DNA from: Phycomyces blakesleeanus NRRL 1555(-)
Taxonomy: Eukaryota > Mucoromycota > Mucoromycetes > Mucorales > Phycomycetaceae
Reading direction: 5' to 3'
Length of the DNA: 64,000 nucleotides
NCBI RefSeq assembly: GCF_001638985.1
Contig: NW_017265162.1
Span: 372,001 to 436,000 of the forward strand
Numbering within the stretch: position 1 is the stretch's first letter; each line of letters opens with the position of its first letter. A program made the position numbers and the translations under genes. Below the pieces are notes generated by a model. It ran no database searches. It was not told where the DNA came from and worked only from the letters and a program-made list of their open reading frames with translations. Below are positions 37,993 through 53,480 of this stretch, one piece after another.

Positions 37993-38463
37993 AAGGATCC
38001 AAAAAAGTAGTTTAATGTCCCAACAAAGAAGGTTCTTGTATTCAATAAATATAGCTCTTCTATTTCTCACGCTCATTTTATGGCTTGCACCATCAGTTTT
38101 CTTTATCAGTTGTTTTAGAGCACAAAAATCCATTACTGCAAAAATAAAAATAAAAATAAAAATTCTATTGAAATTTACCTTTATTTATGGTGTAACTAGC
38201 TCAATCATACGACTTTTTCTCATTCAAAAAATTTGTACAGAATACATAGACCATAAGATAAATAGCAGATATATGTGGTCATAGTATCGAATGTCTTTAT
38301 CAGATAAAGAAGTCCAAAGCTTGTTTGTTTAATTTCTAAAGAATTATAATGAAATAGTTTATTTTATATAACATTTATCTGCTCTTTAATTTATATTTAT
38401 ATATAGTTTTATTGTTTAATTTAAGCGCACGTACAACCACACAAAGAGAGAGAGAGAGAGAGA
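37993..38463 (+). repeat. Diverged direct repeat, copy A
   Basis: About 470 bp related to copy B at 40503-40968. Shared blocks in the same order include GGATCCAAAAA/AGATCCAAAAA, CTCTTCTATTTCTCACGCTC versus CTCTTCCATTTCTCACGGTC, ATTTTATGGCTTG, TCTTTATCAGATAAAGAAGT, TTGTTTGTTTAATTT, and the terminal ACACAAAGAGAGAGAGA. By eye identity is around 70-75%. The longest block is palindromic in part (TTTATCAGATAAA). Confidence 0.8.
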
Positions 38464-40502
38464 GAAAATCCTAACAAACTACAAGTGGGATCATACGCTT
38501 TCTGGATGACAGTCACTAACTTTACTGCGACAAATGTAGGGAGAAGAAAAAGAAAAAGAAATATTTGGCTGAAAGTATGTACACCTTGGTCGCAAAAGTA
38601 TTATATCCTAGACATTAGATCTTGCTAAAGCTATAGAATATTAAATTCTGTAGAATATCCGCATCGATCCAATTGAGACTATGTTATCTAGCCAATTGTA
38701 CACCTGTAACAGAGTGAAGATATACATATATCGCTCAGGAAACATGTCGAATATCATTGCTTTTCATGCCCACTATTTCTGGTTATGCTTCTTTTCTTTT
38801 TCTGTTGGTATAAAAAAAAAGGAAGAAGCAGAGAAGCATCATTCACCAAAGAATATCTAAATAAATGAAGGCACCTTGTCCAACAGAAACATTAACTGTG
38901 CAAACAAATGAACCCTTTCTGTGTACCATGAATTATTATATTATAATTATCTTTAAAAAGAAACTGATGCCAATGTCAGCGACAATGGCAAAATCAAGAG
39001 ACACACTTTCTTGTACGCTGAATATTTTCTCATGTCACACCTATTGTCCTTCTCGATTCCAATAGTAGAGAAAGCACTGCTCTCATGTCTCCAGATCTTG
39101 TGGAAGGAATTTGCAAAACCTGTTGAATTAGCTTTTAATAACCAAGACCCGATATTGTTGTTCATACGGTAGATACTTGTGAGCACGTCTAGCTCTCAAT
39201 GTAATTTTAGAAGCCTTGGCCACTTAAAGCATGCCTTCAATTTTTTCTTGCTCTTGTTTTTTACTCGGGCACAGATACATAGAAAAAAAAACTGAACTGT
39301 ATCCTTGTCTTAAATTATCAACAAGAATTTATATGGCTTATTCCAATTAAAAGAAGATGCATTGTTACCAATTCTCTAGCTGTATTGCTCACCGCCAGTA
39401 AGTAAACAATGCTCGCTGGGTACTGCTTCTTAATTTGCGGAAGTCTATGCTCATGGTCCTGAGATCGATAGTCTTGAAGGTCTCTGTAACTCTATAGCTC
39501 TGTTTACCCATCATCATCACACACACATACATATACATATATACTAATAGACTTTTCTTTGATATCTTTACATATTGCAAATAAGCTATTACTAATGCTG
39601 GTATTGGCGTATCCAAGTTTTTGGGAACATTTATAACACACGTGACAAGAGACTACAGGACCGTCAACTGGGATTTGTACTTAATCTCAGCTTTGTCCAA
39701 TCTTGCCCCAGTAGTTTATAAGCAATTACAAAGAACTGTTTGTAATACTTATATTTTAGTCATACATTTATAAGCTATCGTATAAAGGTCATTGTAAAGA
39801 AAGAAATATATTGTGTTATCCAAACCCAAACGTTAATGCAAGCTTAAAACTTTATATATGTATCTTATATGCTATGTGTCTGTACAATGGATAGGCTCCA
39901 GGACATGAAAATCATGAAGTTCAAGGCCATGTACTCTTTCTTCTTCTTCTTCTTCTTTTAATGAGATTTATATATAAAATATAGCAAGGGCTTTATATCC
40001 AATGCCAAATGCACCAACATATTACTGTTATTTTCTTTTCTTTCAAAAAAAAACCCCCCCAGTCTATCTGATATGCATTATGAGACATTATTTTCGGAAC
40101 TTGGATTGTCAGTAAAAACTCTCTCTCTTCTTTTCACACTTCTTGTAATCTCCGTCAAGGTCTGTTAATGACTGTTTCTCAAAAGCTTTTGAAAACTTTG
40201 GTTATCTCTTAGAGAAGAAGGATGGTTATTGTTTCTACAGACCCAATGTTTATTGTATTTCTTCTTATACTATACTGCAAAGTGGTTTCTACATGCATGT
40301 GTATTTTGGTGGGTCAAGAGGTTTTCAGCAATAGTTTATCCTAGCTTCATGTATTTCAATTCAATATATATTACTATTATTTTAAATCAAGTGAGTTAAT
40401 AGAAGAACATCTTTAAAAGGGTAAAAGCAATTTATTTATTTAATATTTATTATATATATATATTTAAAAAAAAAAAAGCCTATTTGGAAGCACTGTTTAT
40501 TT

Positions 40503-40968
40503 AAAGATCCAAAAAGGTAGTTCAATACCTTAACAGAAAAAATATTTATGATACAAGTATATATATATGACTCTTCCATTTCTCACGGTCATTTTATGGC
40601 TTGTAACAATGGTTCTGTTCGTCAGTTGTCTTAGAGCACAATAATAATTCTGCTGGTTTGTGTTTGTGTTTGTGCTTTTTTCTTACTTGTGGTGTAAATA
40701 GCTTGTGTCTATAATCTATTATTACTGTTATTTAAAAGACTTGTTAAAAAAAACATATAACAGATACTTGAGACCATAGTATTGAATGACTTTATCAGAT
40801 AAAGAAGTCCAATGTTCGTTTGTTTAATTTGTAAAAAAATAATAATTTTATAATAAAAATTCTTTATTTTATACTACGTTTGTCTGTTCTTTAATATACA
40901 TAATATAAAATAGTTTAAATTCTTATTCTAAACACACACACACACATACACACAAAGAGAGAGAGAAT
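40503..40968 (+). repeat. Diverged direct repeat, copy B
   Basis: Same orientation and same block order as copy A, about 2.04 kb downstream of its end. Differences are spread along the whole length, so the duplication is old. The arrangement could be a decayed LTR element or an old segmental duplication. Confidence 0.8.
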
Positions 40969-41354
40969 AGAAATGAACCGTGCTTCAACTTCCACCTCCC
41001 CCTTCCTTCTCCAATGTACAAAAGAAGAAGAAAAAAAAAAGCCAACCGCGTACACTCTGTCATTACGTCACCAGAAACACATGCAGTTGTTGTGACTGGC
41101 GGGAATTCATGCCAAGCAAGCATGTAAAGCAACCCTTTAATGCATGCAATTGGATACGGTGTTTAAATAGTGAGTTGATGATGTAATATTTTTAATATTA
41201 GCCAATCATTTGATCGAAAGCCCTTTTATCTTTTTTTTTCTTTTCCCTTTTTTATAAAATGCCTGTTTTCCCCCTCCTTTTCCATTGTTCAAGCCTTGCT
41301 TGCTTGTTATTTTTATTTTATTTTTATTTTTTTTTATTACCTACACAATACTAG

Positions 41355-41389
<35 letters not shown>

Positions 41390-42341
41390 AATATAATATA
41401 TACAAAAAAGCTACTTTTGGCTGGGATTTAAAAAAAATAGATAGAGAAAGAAGAAAGGTAAGATATACGGTAAAAGGAATGATTTTATTCTATTCTATTC
41501 TATTCTATTTTGTATTATAAAAGCTATTCAATTATATAATAGAAAAATACATATATTTGTATCAAAAAGGAAAAAGAAAAGATCACCCAGAAAATTTGTA
41601 CTTTAAATTTCTTTTTATATATATATATATAAATATATATGTATTAAATATGTGTATGTGTGTGTATATATTTCTGGATTGTACCATGTAGGCTAATAAG
41701 CAGTAGCAGTATCAGTAAAGTTGTAGCTCTGAGTAATATATTTATATTTATATATTTATACTAGTGATATACTTTATTATTAATAGATAATAAATAATAT
41801 CTTTTTCTTCTTCTTCTTCTTTTCTTTATTCCTTTCACTTTCTCCCTCTTTTACTTTTACTTCTTTAAAGCATTTTATAGCACCTATTTTACAAAGAGAA
41901 AAAAAGAAAGAAAAATAACCCTTTAATTTTAATTCTTTATTTCTTACGGCTATTAATATTTCCACGACCACCAACACCAGACGTCGACCAAAGTCATCCT
42001 CATTACAACAAACTCAATCGACCATTACTCAAAGCAACCGAAAAAAAAAGAACTATATAATAGAACAATAGGCGTGCAAATAACAAAATCACATATTTTG
42101 CATATTTTACACAAACACACACGTATATAAAAAGGTATGAATATTTGATGACTTTAATTTTATTTTGATTTATTAAAATATCACATTTGTATAGATTTCA
42201 TATACGTACTCACACAAAGGCACAATACGAACACAAGCACCAAGAATCATTATTTAAATCAAAAAAAAAGATCAATTTTCCTTTCTTTCTTTGTTTCTGG
42301 AGCTTGATAGCTTGATAGCTAAATATCATATATTCAGACGA

Positions 42342-44179
42342 ATGCCATCTATTATGACAGAAAACGCCTTGACAACAATAATAGCCCCAATTGTTCCAAA
42401 CATAGCCACCGGCCCGAAGAAAATTCTTGTTGAAAATATGACCAATACCACTGACTCGGTGTGTGTGGTCTCCCAAGGTAAGAAGCAGATAATACTAATA
42501 CCAATACTAATAATTTAATATGTAATTTAAATTTAACAATAAAATATACCAAAAAAAATAGTATTATTTTAATTAACAAATCTGTTGATTCGGTTAATCT
42601 TTTCCCAGAAATCTCGTTGAATCCTGGTCCAAAACTTGACCAAGAACCAAACCCATTCGAGCAAAGCTTCTCTGCCGTAACTGCAAGCCCAGAAGTGATC
42701 GACCCGCAGTCTAGTCTTGTCGAATCACTTGTGCAAACAACCATCGGAACTACTGAAAACAGTACTTCCACAATTCCAGTTCCAATCACAGTTCCAGCTA
42801 CGATCGATCCAAACAGCATTACCAATAACAGTAACAGTAACAGCAATGATTTTGTACCCAATGCAATCGATCAAACCCAATGGAAACCAATTGGTCTCAT
42901 GTCTCCTCAACTTCAGGATACATTGGACACCACGACTCTCCAAACGTATGATTTGTCAACCGAGAATTCGAATTCTTATCTTGCTGCGCCCATCTCAACT
43001 ATTATGCATCCAACCGAACTTATGCAACAATCTGGTCCGGTCGACAGATATTCAGGTAAGCAAATCAAAATAATGATACAATACAATACAATACAATACA
43101 ATAAATATTGCCAAGACTGCAAAGAATATATTTATATTTATATTTATATTTATATTTATATGTATATATATAAAGAAAGTTTGAACTAATGCAAATAACA
43201 ATAAATAACAATATATTCGTAGATTCATCCACCCTGAACTATGCAAACCCCTATACCGACAACACTAATACCACCTACACAAATGACCAGTCCAAACAAC
43301 GCTCAGGATCAACAAGTACCATCGCCAGTACTGACTCTGGATTCTCTGGTCATCACCAGACACTAGGCATGCAATCCCAAAGACATGGCAAAAGACGAGC
43401 TGACCAAAGCGGATCCAGAGACGATGGCTCCCAAAGAGATCCAGACGATGACGATGAAACCAAGGATCCAAAGCGACAAAAGTCCAGCCAAGAAAATGTT
43501 TCTGAGGAAGAAGACAAGCGTCGCAATTTCCTTGAAAGAAACAGAATCGGTAAGTAGCTATAAAGATTTCTTTATTTAACAAACTACTTATATAAATCTT
43601 CTTTTGAAAGCTGCCTTGAAGTGTAGACAACGAAAGAAGCAATGGCTCAAAGATCTCAAGGAAAAAGTCGAATATCTATCGAATGACAATGATCATCTGC
43701 AGATGGAAGCTACCGTACTCAAGGAACAAGTAATCAATTTGAGAACCATTCTATTGGCGCATAAAGATTGTCCTGTAGCATTGGCCAATGGGTTCAACAT
43801 TGACCATGTAATAAATCCAGCGACCATGCAGTCCGCACAGACGACAATGCGTTCTGGTATCCCACCATCCATGTACAATAGTCCTACCCATCCTCATATG
43901 GTTGGAAATCCTTCTCATGTACGCATGCACCATCAACAACAACATCATCATCAACAGCAACACCAGCAACATCATCATCATCCCTCAAACATGGGTGTAT
44001 CTGGTCTTCCTGGTATTCACATGAACTCTAATACACCTCAACAATCACATCACCATAGCAACCAGCACCAACACAGCCATCCCCACCAACAAGAGCTACA
44101 GCACCAGCACCAGCACCAACAGCAACAGCAACAGCAAGCGCGCCAAGACATGGGTCCTCAAGGAATGGGCCGGTATTAG
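42342..44179 (+). CDS. bZIP transcription factor, Atf/CREB type
   Basis: Exons 42342-42477, 42609-43055, 43223-43549 and 43611-44179 give 492 residues; all introns are phase 1. The basic region (KRRNFLERNRIAALKCRQRK, about residues 293-312) and the following leucine zipper (KEKVEYLSNDNDHLQ..., to about 350) are those of Atf1/Atf21/ATF-2-like factors, including the family tail TILLAHKDCPV. The N-terminal 200 residues are Ser/Thr/Pro/Asn-rich and resemble the Atf1 stress-activation regions; several Ser-Pro and Thr-Pro sites are potential MAPK targets. The C-terminal 130 residues are very rich in His and Gln. Such factors bind CRE sites (TGACGTCA) in osmotic, oxidative and developmental responses downstream of Sty1/Hog1 kinases. 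The ATG at 42342 is the first in the exon-1 frame after a non-ATG stretch. Confidence 0.94.
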
Positions 44180-44303
44180 TCAAAAGCAAATTAATCTCGA
44201 ATTCGAACATAATAATAATCAAAGAAAATTATGTCTTACGCTTTGCTGATTCTCAGTTTATCTGATTACTCTACATATACAATACACACACGTAATTCAA
44301 CTC

Positions 44304-44336
<33 letters not shown>

Positions 44337-45772
44337 CAAACACATACAAGACACATACACAAAGACACACGCAGACACACTTATACAAACAGAAGCACAA
44401 GTACAGCCGTTCTTCTTTTCTTTTTCTTTTTCGTTTCATAGTTCTTTACTTTCATTTCCTTCTTCATTTCCAGGCCACATAAAAAAAATCCCAACAGAAA
44501 CCGCAACTCTTAACTTTGTACATGATTTCTATATTTCTTTATTGTTCTAGTAATGAATTATATGTATGTAATATTTACATAAATTTCTACTTTTTTCTTC
44601 TTTATTTTTTCTTTTACTATATTAATAATAATAATAATAATAATAATTACTACTACTACTACTACTACTATACTATACTATTTTTCATCATTTTCTTCTT
44701 CTTCTTCTTCTTCTTTAGTGTGTATGTATATAAGCTAACAAGAAACCCTATAAACTGTACAGACCAAAGATAATTTGTTTAAACTATCGAATAAAATATA
44801 CATAAAGATGTGTAAAAATAAAGTAAAATAAGTATTTCTCTTTTCTATACAAGCTACCTACCTACCTACTTACTTATCTATTGATCTCTCTATCTATTGA
44901 TCTTTCTATCCGGCTGTTATTAATTATTTATCTAGTATATATTATGGTTTGAATTTTATTAAATTACTATTGCTTTGTATAGTTATCAATACGATTTCTT
45001 GGATTATTTTTGCTATAAAAAGTATAGCTCTTCAATTCCCCCCCCCTCTTTCCCTTCTTCATCCCTCTTTTCTTCTTCTTTTTCTCCTTCTCGTTCTCTT
45101 CGCCTTCCTTTCAATGTATCCTCCCCCCTCTTTAATATATATATATATATGTGCGTATACTTCTTTACTTAATTTTCTACCTTTGTTTAATAAATCACAA
45201 TCTTTTGGATATGTATATATTATTCTTGTGACTTTTACATGTCAAAATAATAATAATTCAACAGCACAATAAATAAATAAATAAGCAAACAAAACAAAAA
45301 CAAAGTATACGCAAATTTCTGCTTACTTGATGCATGTTTGTATGTATGTATGTATGTATGTATGTATGCATGTGTATATAAATATATAAAATATATATAT
45401 ATATATATTTCTGCATCTCGAATAAAATGTATATTGAATTACAATTATTAAAGCATAACTGACTGACTCATCTACGTACCTATGTATGTATGTATGTATA
45501 TATGTATGTATTTGCTTATTAAAAAAAAGGGTAAATAGATAAAATGATACATGTTTATTATGTGGGTGATCGTGTCATTGATCATTTTAATCAGAGCTGG
45601 TGAACAAGAGCTAAAGACATAAAATGGGATCAAGTTTAAAGTTGTTGGTTGGTTGTTGTTGTTATTATCAGCAGAAACAGCGACATCATCATTCATCTTG
45701 AGCTTTTATCAAGTTAGCTTATTTCCCTATTTTGTTTCAATATTAATACCAATTACCAATATGTATATATAA

Positions 45773-45803
<31 letters not shown>

Positions 45804-47037
45804 CAAGTGTGTATTCTTGAAAGTGGAAATCGAAAAATAAAATTTCACGATGATTACAAAAGGAGAAATGGTTTGACACTTAACTTTGGTTACCTGGCAA
45901 TCAGATCGGCTTTCAGCTCTGACTAACTTGATACAACAAACTATTCATAGCCATTTCTTCTTCTTTTGCTCTTCTTTTGCTCTTGTTCTTCTTTGTATAT
46001 ATATCATTATTGTTATTGTTATAGTATCTCCTCCCCCCCATATCTCCTACTTTTACCACTCCTTCTTATTATTCATATTCTTGGTAATCTCATGGGTTCA
46101 TTTCATTTTAGTTGGATTACATCAGTCGAGTTTGTACTCTGCTGGTTTGTATATCAAAAAACATACACACACACACACACACATATTACATATATTACAT
46201 ACATAATTAATAATAATAATAATAATAATAAAAGGGGGGCAAGGGAAAAGGGGAATAACTATCTAAATTATCCCAAGAAATTATAAAGGCATAATTTTAC
46301 ACATCATTTTTTTTTTGGATTTGTACCATCAGAATATGCGTGTGACAGAAAAAAAGCACTCGCTTGGGACAGTCAGAAATATACATACACATATCACAGT
46401 CACAACACAATACAACCATTTTCTCAAAATTATACTTTTTTTATTATTATCAAGGGTCGTCATTCGTGAATATTATGTTGATAATATATATAAAGAGTTT
46501 CTATGCCCAATATTAATATTCATTTACGATTGATGTCCTAAGTAATCTCAAAAACAAATATTTGATCAAAAGATTTTACAAAATATATTAGCCAATCAAA
46601 TATTTTATTTTGTATCTCAGAAAATAATGTAAATATTATCACCCAATAATATTATTCAAACCAATATCAGCCTTTTTTTCGATTGCCGATGAATATTTCA
46701 TGAATGATCACCCCCTATTTTATTATTGGAGCATAGATTTGGTGTTGACAGACTAAAAGTGCAAAAAAAAAATTATGAAGATGTACCATATAATGAGAGG
46801 TCTAGAAAATCTCGTATTAAAAAGTTTTCACTTAATGATATAGACAGCATTATAAGCACAATTTTATCTAGTATGTACTTGCACTAATTTTGAATTTTTT
46901 TTCTTAAAAAAAAAAGGTGTGGACAGTTGTAAATTAGTCTGATGGACTAAGTTCTGGATGAACTTGTTTTGCCCTTTTTTTTTTACCCTTTTAGTCTGCC
47001 CACATCAATTAATAAAGCATAGATCAACACATTTTAC

Positions 47038-47068
<31 letters not shown>

Positions 47069-49355
47069 CTTACAAAATTAATTAGATAAAATTAGCGATA
47101 ATCGAGAATAATTATGATAATAGAATCGTAGATATATTGGAAAGTATTGATTAACCAATTGGCTCAAAGATCTAGTAGGTATTGTGCAGTTGTACCATTC
47201 AATATATTACAAAATCCTTACAAATACGCCTGAATCAAAGGCGAGAAATAAAATAGATGGTGTTACAAACGCTTGTCAATATCTGTATCTGTATGTGTGT
47301 GGGACAGACGTCAGATCCCTTTCTTTCTTTTTTGTTGTTGTTGTTGTTGGATATTCAGTCACTCTCAAGCATTTCTTACAAAGTCTTTACTAAATTATAC
47401 CGAGCATCTTTCATTAAGTTGAAGTAACAGACAAGTTATACGATGAATTGTACATTTGCTTTTTAGAGTGAGTAGATAAAAAAAACGTATGAGAAAGAGC
47501 CCATCAAATTCAATAAAGACACCTTTAAATTTTTCTCTTATTTCGTTCTTGTTAATCTTCCTTCGTTGTACATTCAGGCGGAAAATGAAAACACAGAAAT
47601 AGAAAACGAAAAATAAATGATATGAATTTTATTTTTTATTTTCTTTTTTAAAAAAAAAGGCAAGGGCACTTGCAGGGGCAACAGATTTACAACCAAAAGA
47701 AACAAGAAAAGGCAAAATATAAATAAAAATACATACTGCTTTGTACCATCTTGTGTTTAAAGATATATATATATATATATATCAGATATGCGTTTTATTC
47801 TATTTATTTGTTAAACTTAAGCTACAATGTATTTATGTCTCTAAATCACAGAAAGAAAGCTACATTTTGTTTCTCTTTATTATCATTAATATTATAATTC
47901 TTAGCTTAATAGTACTCTTAATGCTATTATTAGGAATTGCACAAATCGATAAGCAACATTTGACTATCTATCAATCGAAACTTTGCTACATACAACACAA
48001 TACAATTGTCATTGGGGGGGATATACATATTTTTTTTTTTAGCTGCGTACTTCCCAGGTACACCCATTGGACGTGACATGTGTCCGGACCGGGATATGTA
48101 CGTGTACATATATATATAAGTGTATATATTTTACTGTCGCAGTCAACGCATGATGACATGCGTAACATTGTACAGAAGAAGAAGAACAAGAAGAACAAGA
48201 GCTTTTACTCCTTGTTTCAAGACGATTTTATTGGTTTACTCGGAATTTCTTGTAGCAAATTGTAACAAAAGATGAGCTGTGGTACTCAATAAGCTGATTA
48301 TGATATCTTACTCTTTTCTTTCCATTTCTTTCCCTTTATTTTATTTTCTTTGGGCCTAGTTTGATTTGTTGTAGATTTTCAAGTGCATAGTAGCTCCACA
48401 GTACGAAGACCTTTTCTCTCTCACGTCTTTCATCTTTCTTAATATATTAAACCGTGTCATATTAGTTTGGTTATATCCCATAATATCAAATCGTATTTTC
48501 TCTTTAATTTTTCTATCATGTTCTCTTGTCTTCTATGTAAATTATATATAAAAACAAGAGACAGGAATCTTTGAATAGATATAAACCGTGTATTATATTT
48601 GATGGGTGAACTGTGTGACGTATTGAAATTTATGTGTGTACTTGCCCCTTTATAGGAATTAAAATAGCCGGAGTTATAAGAACCAGCACTGATTGGCTAA
48701 ATGGCTGCGCGTCGATTCTCCGGCTGAGGCGCATCCAATTTTTTATTTTGGTTTGACCGCAGTTTATATTTTTATTATTTTACGAGCAATTTTCGCTTAA
48801 TCCCCCATTCTTTTTTTTTTAAAGTACAATTTTAAAGGTGAGAAGAGGAAGGATAGTAAAGAAAGGGAAAGTATTAGTTAATGGTATATAATTTGGCGAC
48901 AAAGACATATGTTGTCAGCCACAAAAATACAGAGAATAAGGGAAGGAGATAATAAAATAGAAAAGAGAGTAAGAGAGTAAGAGAAAAAGACAATGACGAT
49001 ATCTACAAAGATGAAGACACTTGGACTACGCACAAATACTACAAAGGATGTATGGAGTAGTGAAAGGAAATATATGTTGCCTTTGAACTTGTCAAAATAT
49101 TTTCTTTCCTTCCTGTTCTCTCTGACTTTCTGGTCCTCTCGTTCGCTCTTGTTTTGATTATTATTATTTTGATTTTTTTGATTTTTTTGAACCCCAAACG
49201 GACTTGTACTTTTTTGATTTTTTTTTATTTATTTATTTTTTTTTATTATTATTTTTTTTTTGTCAGACAAAATAAAGCCCAATTCTCATTTTTTCTTTTT
49301 CTTCCCTTTTCTTTCACTTTCCTACATCTTCGTTTGAAATCGAATCTAAATAGTC
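44180..49355. other. Large intergenic region upstream of Ran
   Basis: Over 5 kb without an acceptable gene. Visible content: TA runs (44310-44335), ATA and ACT triplet runs (44625-44670), CT-rich tracts (45038-45125), a TATG tetramer run (about 45342-45367), an AAATA/TAAA run (45770-45802), CA and TAA runs (46166-46230), a MITE-like element (46739-47008), ATT run (47037-47068) and a T-rich block (49160-49260). Open frames here begin at TTG or GTG and are Phe/Leu/Ser low complexity. Confidence 0.55.
46739..47008. mobile_element. Candidate MITE-like element with 34-bp terminal inverted repeats
   Basis: The left end (46739-46772) and the reverse complement of the right end (46975-47008) agree at about 29 of 34 positions, including the exact block CAGACTAAAAG followed by an A-run. 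The interior has no coding capacity. An 8-bp direct repeat GCATAGAT lies directly left of the element (46731-46738) and again at 47017-47024, eight bases beyond the right end; this could be a target-site duplication of hAT size. Part of the inverted match comes from A/T runs, so the call is moderate. Confidence 0.5.
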
Positions 49356-50861
<1,506 letters not shown>

Positions 50862-51682
50862 ATTTCTTGCGCAACAAAAAAAAACGCAGAACTGCTCTTC
50901 CTTGTTTTTCAGCATTCACAATACAGTTTAACACGTCCCTCTTATATGATTCCAAAAAATTGTCTGAATCTTATCTATCTATCTATCTATCCTATCTTTT
51001 CTCTTTCTCTTTTATAATTTTTTTTCTAATTTTTCACATAAGCATTTCCACCAAACAGAACAAACGATCGAATGAATGAATGATTGAATGAATGAATGAA
51101 CAAAAAGATACTATTTTTTTTCTTCTTCTTTCTTCCCTCCCTTTCAACTTCTACCCCTCCCCTTAAACCCACCCCCTCCCCTACAATTTCTCTCAAAGTT
51201 TACCTGCCCCTTCCCAAAGCTCCCCACATAAAGAACTTTTTTTTTATAAAAAAAAGCACAAAAAGGAAATAACATGTACAATTTTTGTTTTGTCTATAAA
51301 TTTTGTTGCAAGTTCTAACATTTTACATGATTTCATTTTCTTTTTTAAAGAAAAATGTCAATGTCAGTGTCAAAGAAAATAATAATCACAAGAAAAACAC
51401 ATGTGTGTGTGTTGTCACCCGTGAAAAATCTCAATAAAAATAGATAAAAACCCATGTATGTGTGTATGTATGCGTAAATTCGTACATGTTACTCAAATAA
51501 GCTTACAGACGCTCACGCATATACACATACACAAACTCTTCCTCTAGCACACACAAAGTATATATGTATATGTAATTTATATATATATTTTTATAAAATA
51601 TTTATACATATATATATTTGATATATAAATATAAATAAAGAATAATAAAAATAAAAAATAAAAAAGGCAGTTCGCTCAACCA
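50862..51682. other. Convergent gap (Ran / ubiquitin-L40)
   Basis: 3' untranslated regions of two highly expressed genes: a TCTA tetramer run (about 50972-50990), GAAT tetramer run (about 51071-51100), C-rich tract (51130-51230) and TA-rich sequence. No gene was seen. Confidence 0.7.
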
Positions 51683-52491
<809 letters not shown>

Positions 52492-53118
52492 GGCGGTGCT
52501 AGAAAGCAAGTTTCGATGGTAAAGGTGAGTTGTTTGTTCGAAATCACCATCGTACACGCTGTTGGTTGTCGAGTGCACGAATGATGGATGGATATATAGA
52601 TGGATTGTATTGATTTGGATCGCATGCTTTTGGGGGATGTATGTTGTATCCCTTTTTCATATATTCATTTTATTTTATGGGTTTGATATTAGGATAGCTC
52701 ACCTTTAGCAAGACAGTTAACAGAGAAGGATCCCTTGAGTCCGGCGCGTGGCTCTAATTGAGGATCCACTCACCCGTCCCCCCCATCTCCCACTACCCCC
52801 CGTCTCACTCTCTCCCTCCCTCCCTCCCTTAGCCTGCCTGTCGGTCTGTTCGTATGATTAGTCTGTCTGTCTGGCTTTGGTTTCTTTTGATCTATACTCT
52901 AACCGGACTTTCCCGCACATATATCATGTCCGGTACCATTAAACCGAATCTTGTATATGTCCGGTAACACTTTTCGCTAGCAAAAGATACTCATTCTATT
53001 AACCACTAGGTAGAAAAAGAGAAACAGGATATTCTTATTGTCTACAACTGTACACTCCATGTACCTTTACTTGTGCATGTATGAGTATTCTTTCATTTAA
53101 TACTCAATAGTAATATCA

Positions 53119-53162
53119 ATAGTAATAGTAATAGTAATAGTAATAGTAATAGTAATAGTAAT
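53119..53162. repeat. TAATAG hexamer array
   Basis: About seven copies of AGTAAT in tandem, intergenic. Confidence 0.9.
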
Positions 53163-53435
53163 GGTTGTGGGGTCAAACTTATAACCGCCTCAAGCTATTA
53201 TTGTTTCCATTAGCTTTTCTGTTTTTTAATATTAAAAATAAATTTATATGTACTAATATTTCACAAGAAGTGTATATATATGTAAATATATGCTGTATGA
53301 CCTAGATATATAGGGTAAAGTATAACAAATATATTTCTTCTTTCATATTGCTTTCGACTAATAGTATATTTGTTAAGAGATCTTTACGTCAAAAAGAGAT
53401 CATCTTTGAATTGGTACAGTATGAAACATTGTACT

Positions 53436-53438
<3 letters not shown>

Positions 53439-53480
<42 letters not shown>
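53439..53480. repeat. ATT triplet microsatellite
   Basis: About fourteen uninterrupted ATT units. Similar arrays occur at 47037-47068 and 61737-61774. Confidence 0.95.

Larger units (their letters stand above)
37562..42341. other. Large intergenic region with a diverged direct-repeat pair
   Basis: This 4.8 kb between the divergent AVT transporter and bZIP genes holds no recognised gene. It contains two related segments of about 470 bp in the same orientation (37993-38463 and 40503-40968), many TA, CTT and CA microsatellites, and AT-rich sequence up to the bZIP leader. The open frame at 37973-38284 lies inside the first repeat and is not preserved in the second. Confidence 0.6.

Noticed and set aside
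45886..46286. Two overlapping 106-codon frames
   Set aside because: Both start at non-ATG codons and are pyrimidine-tract translations ending in CA and TAA microsatellites.
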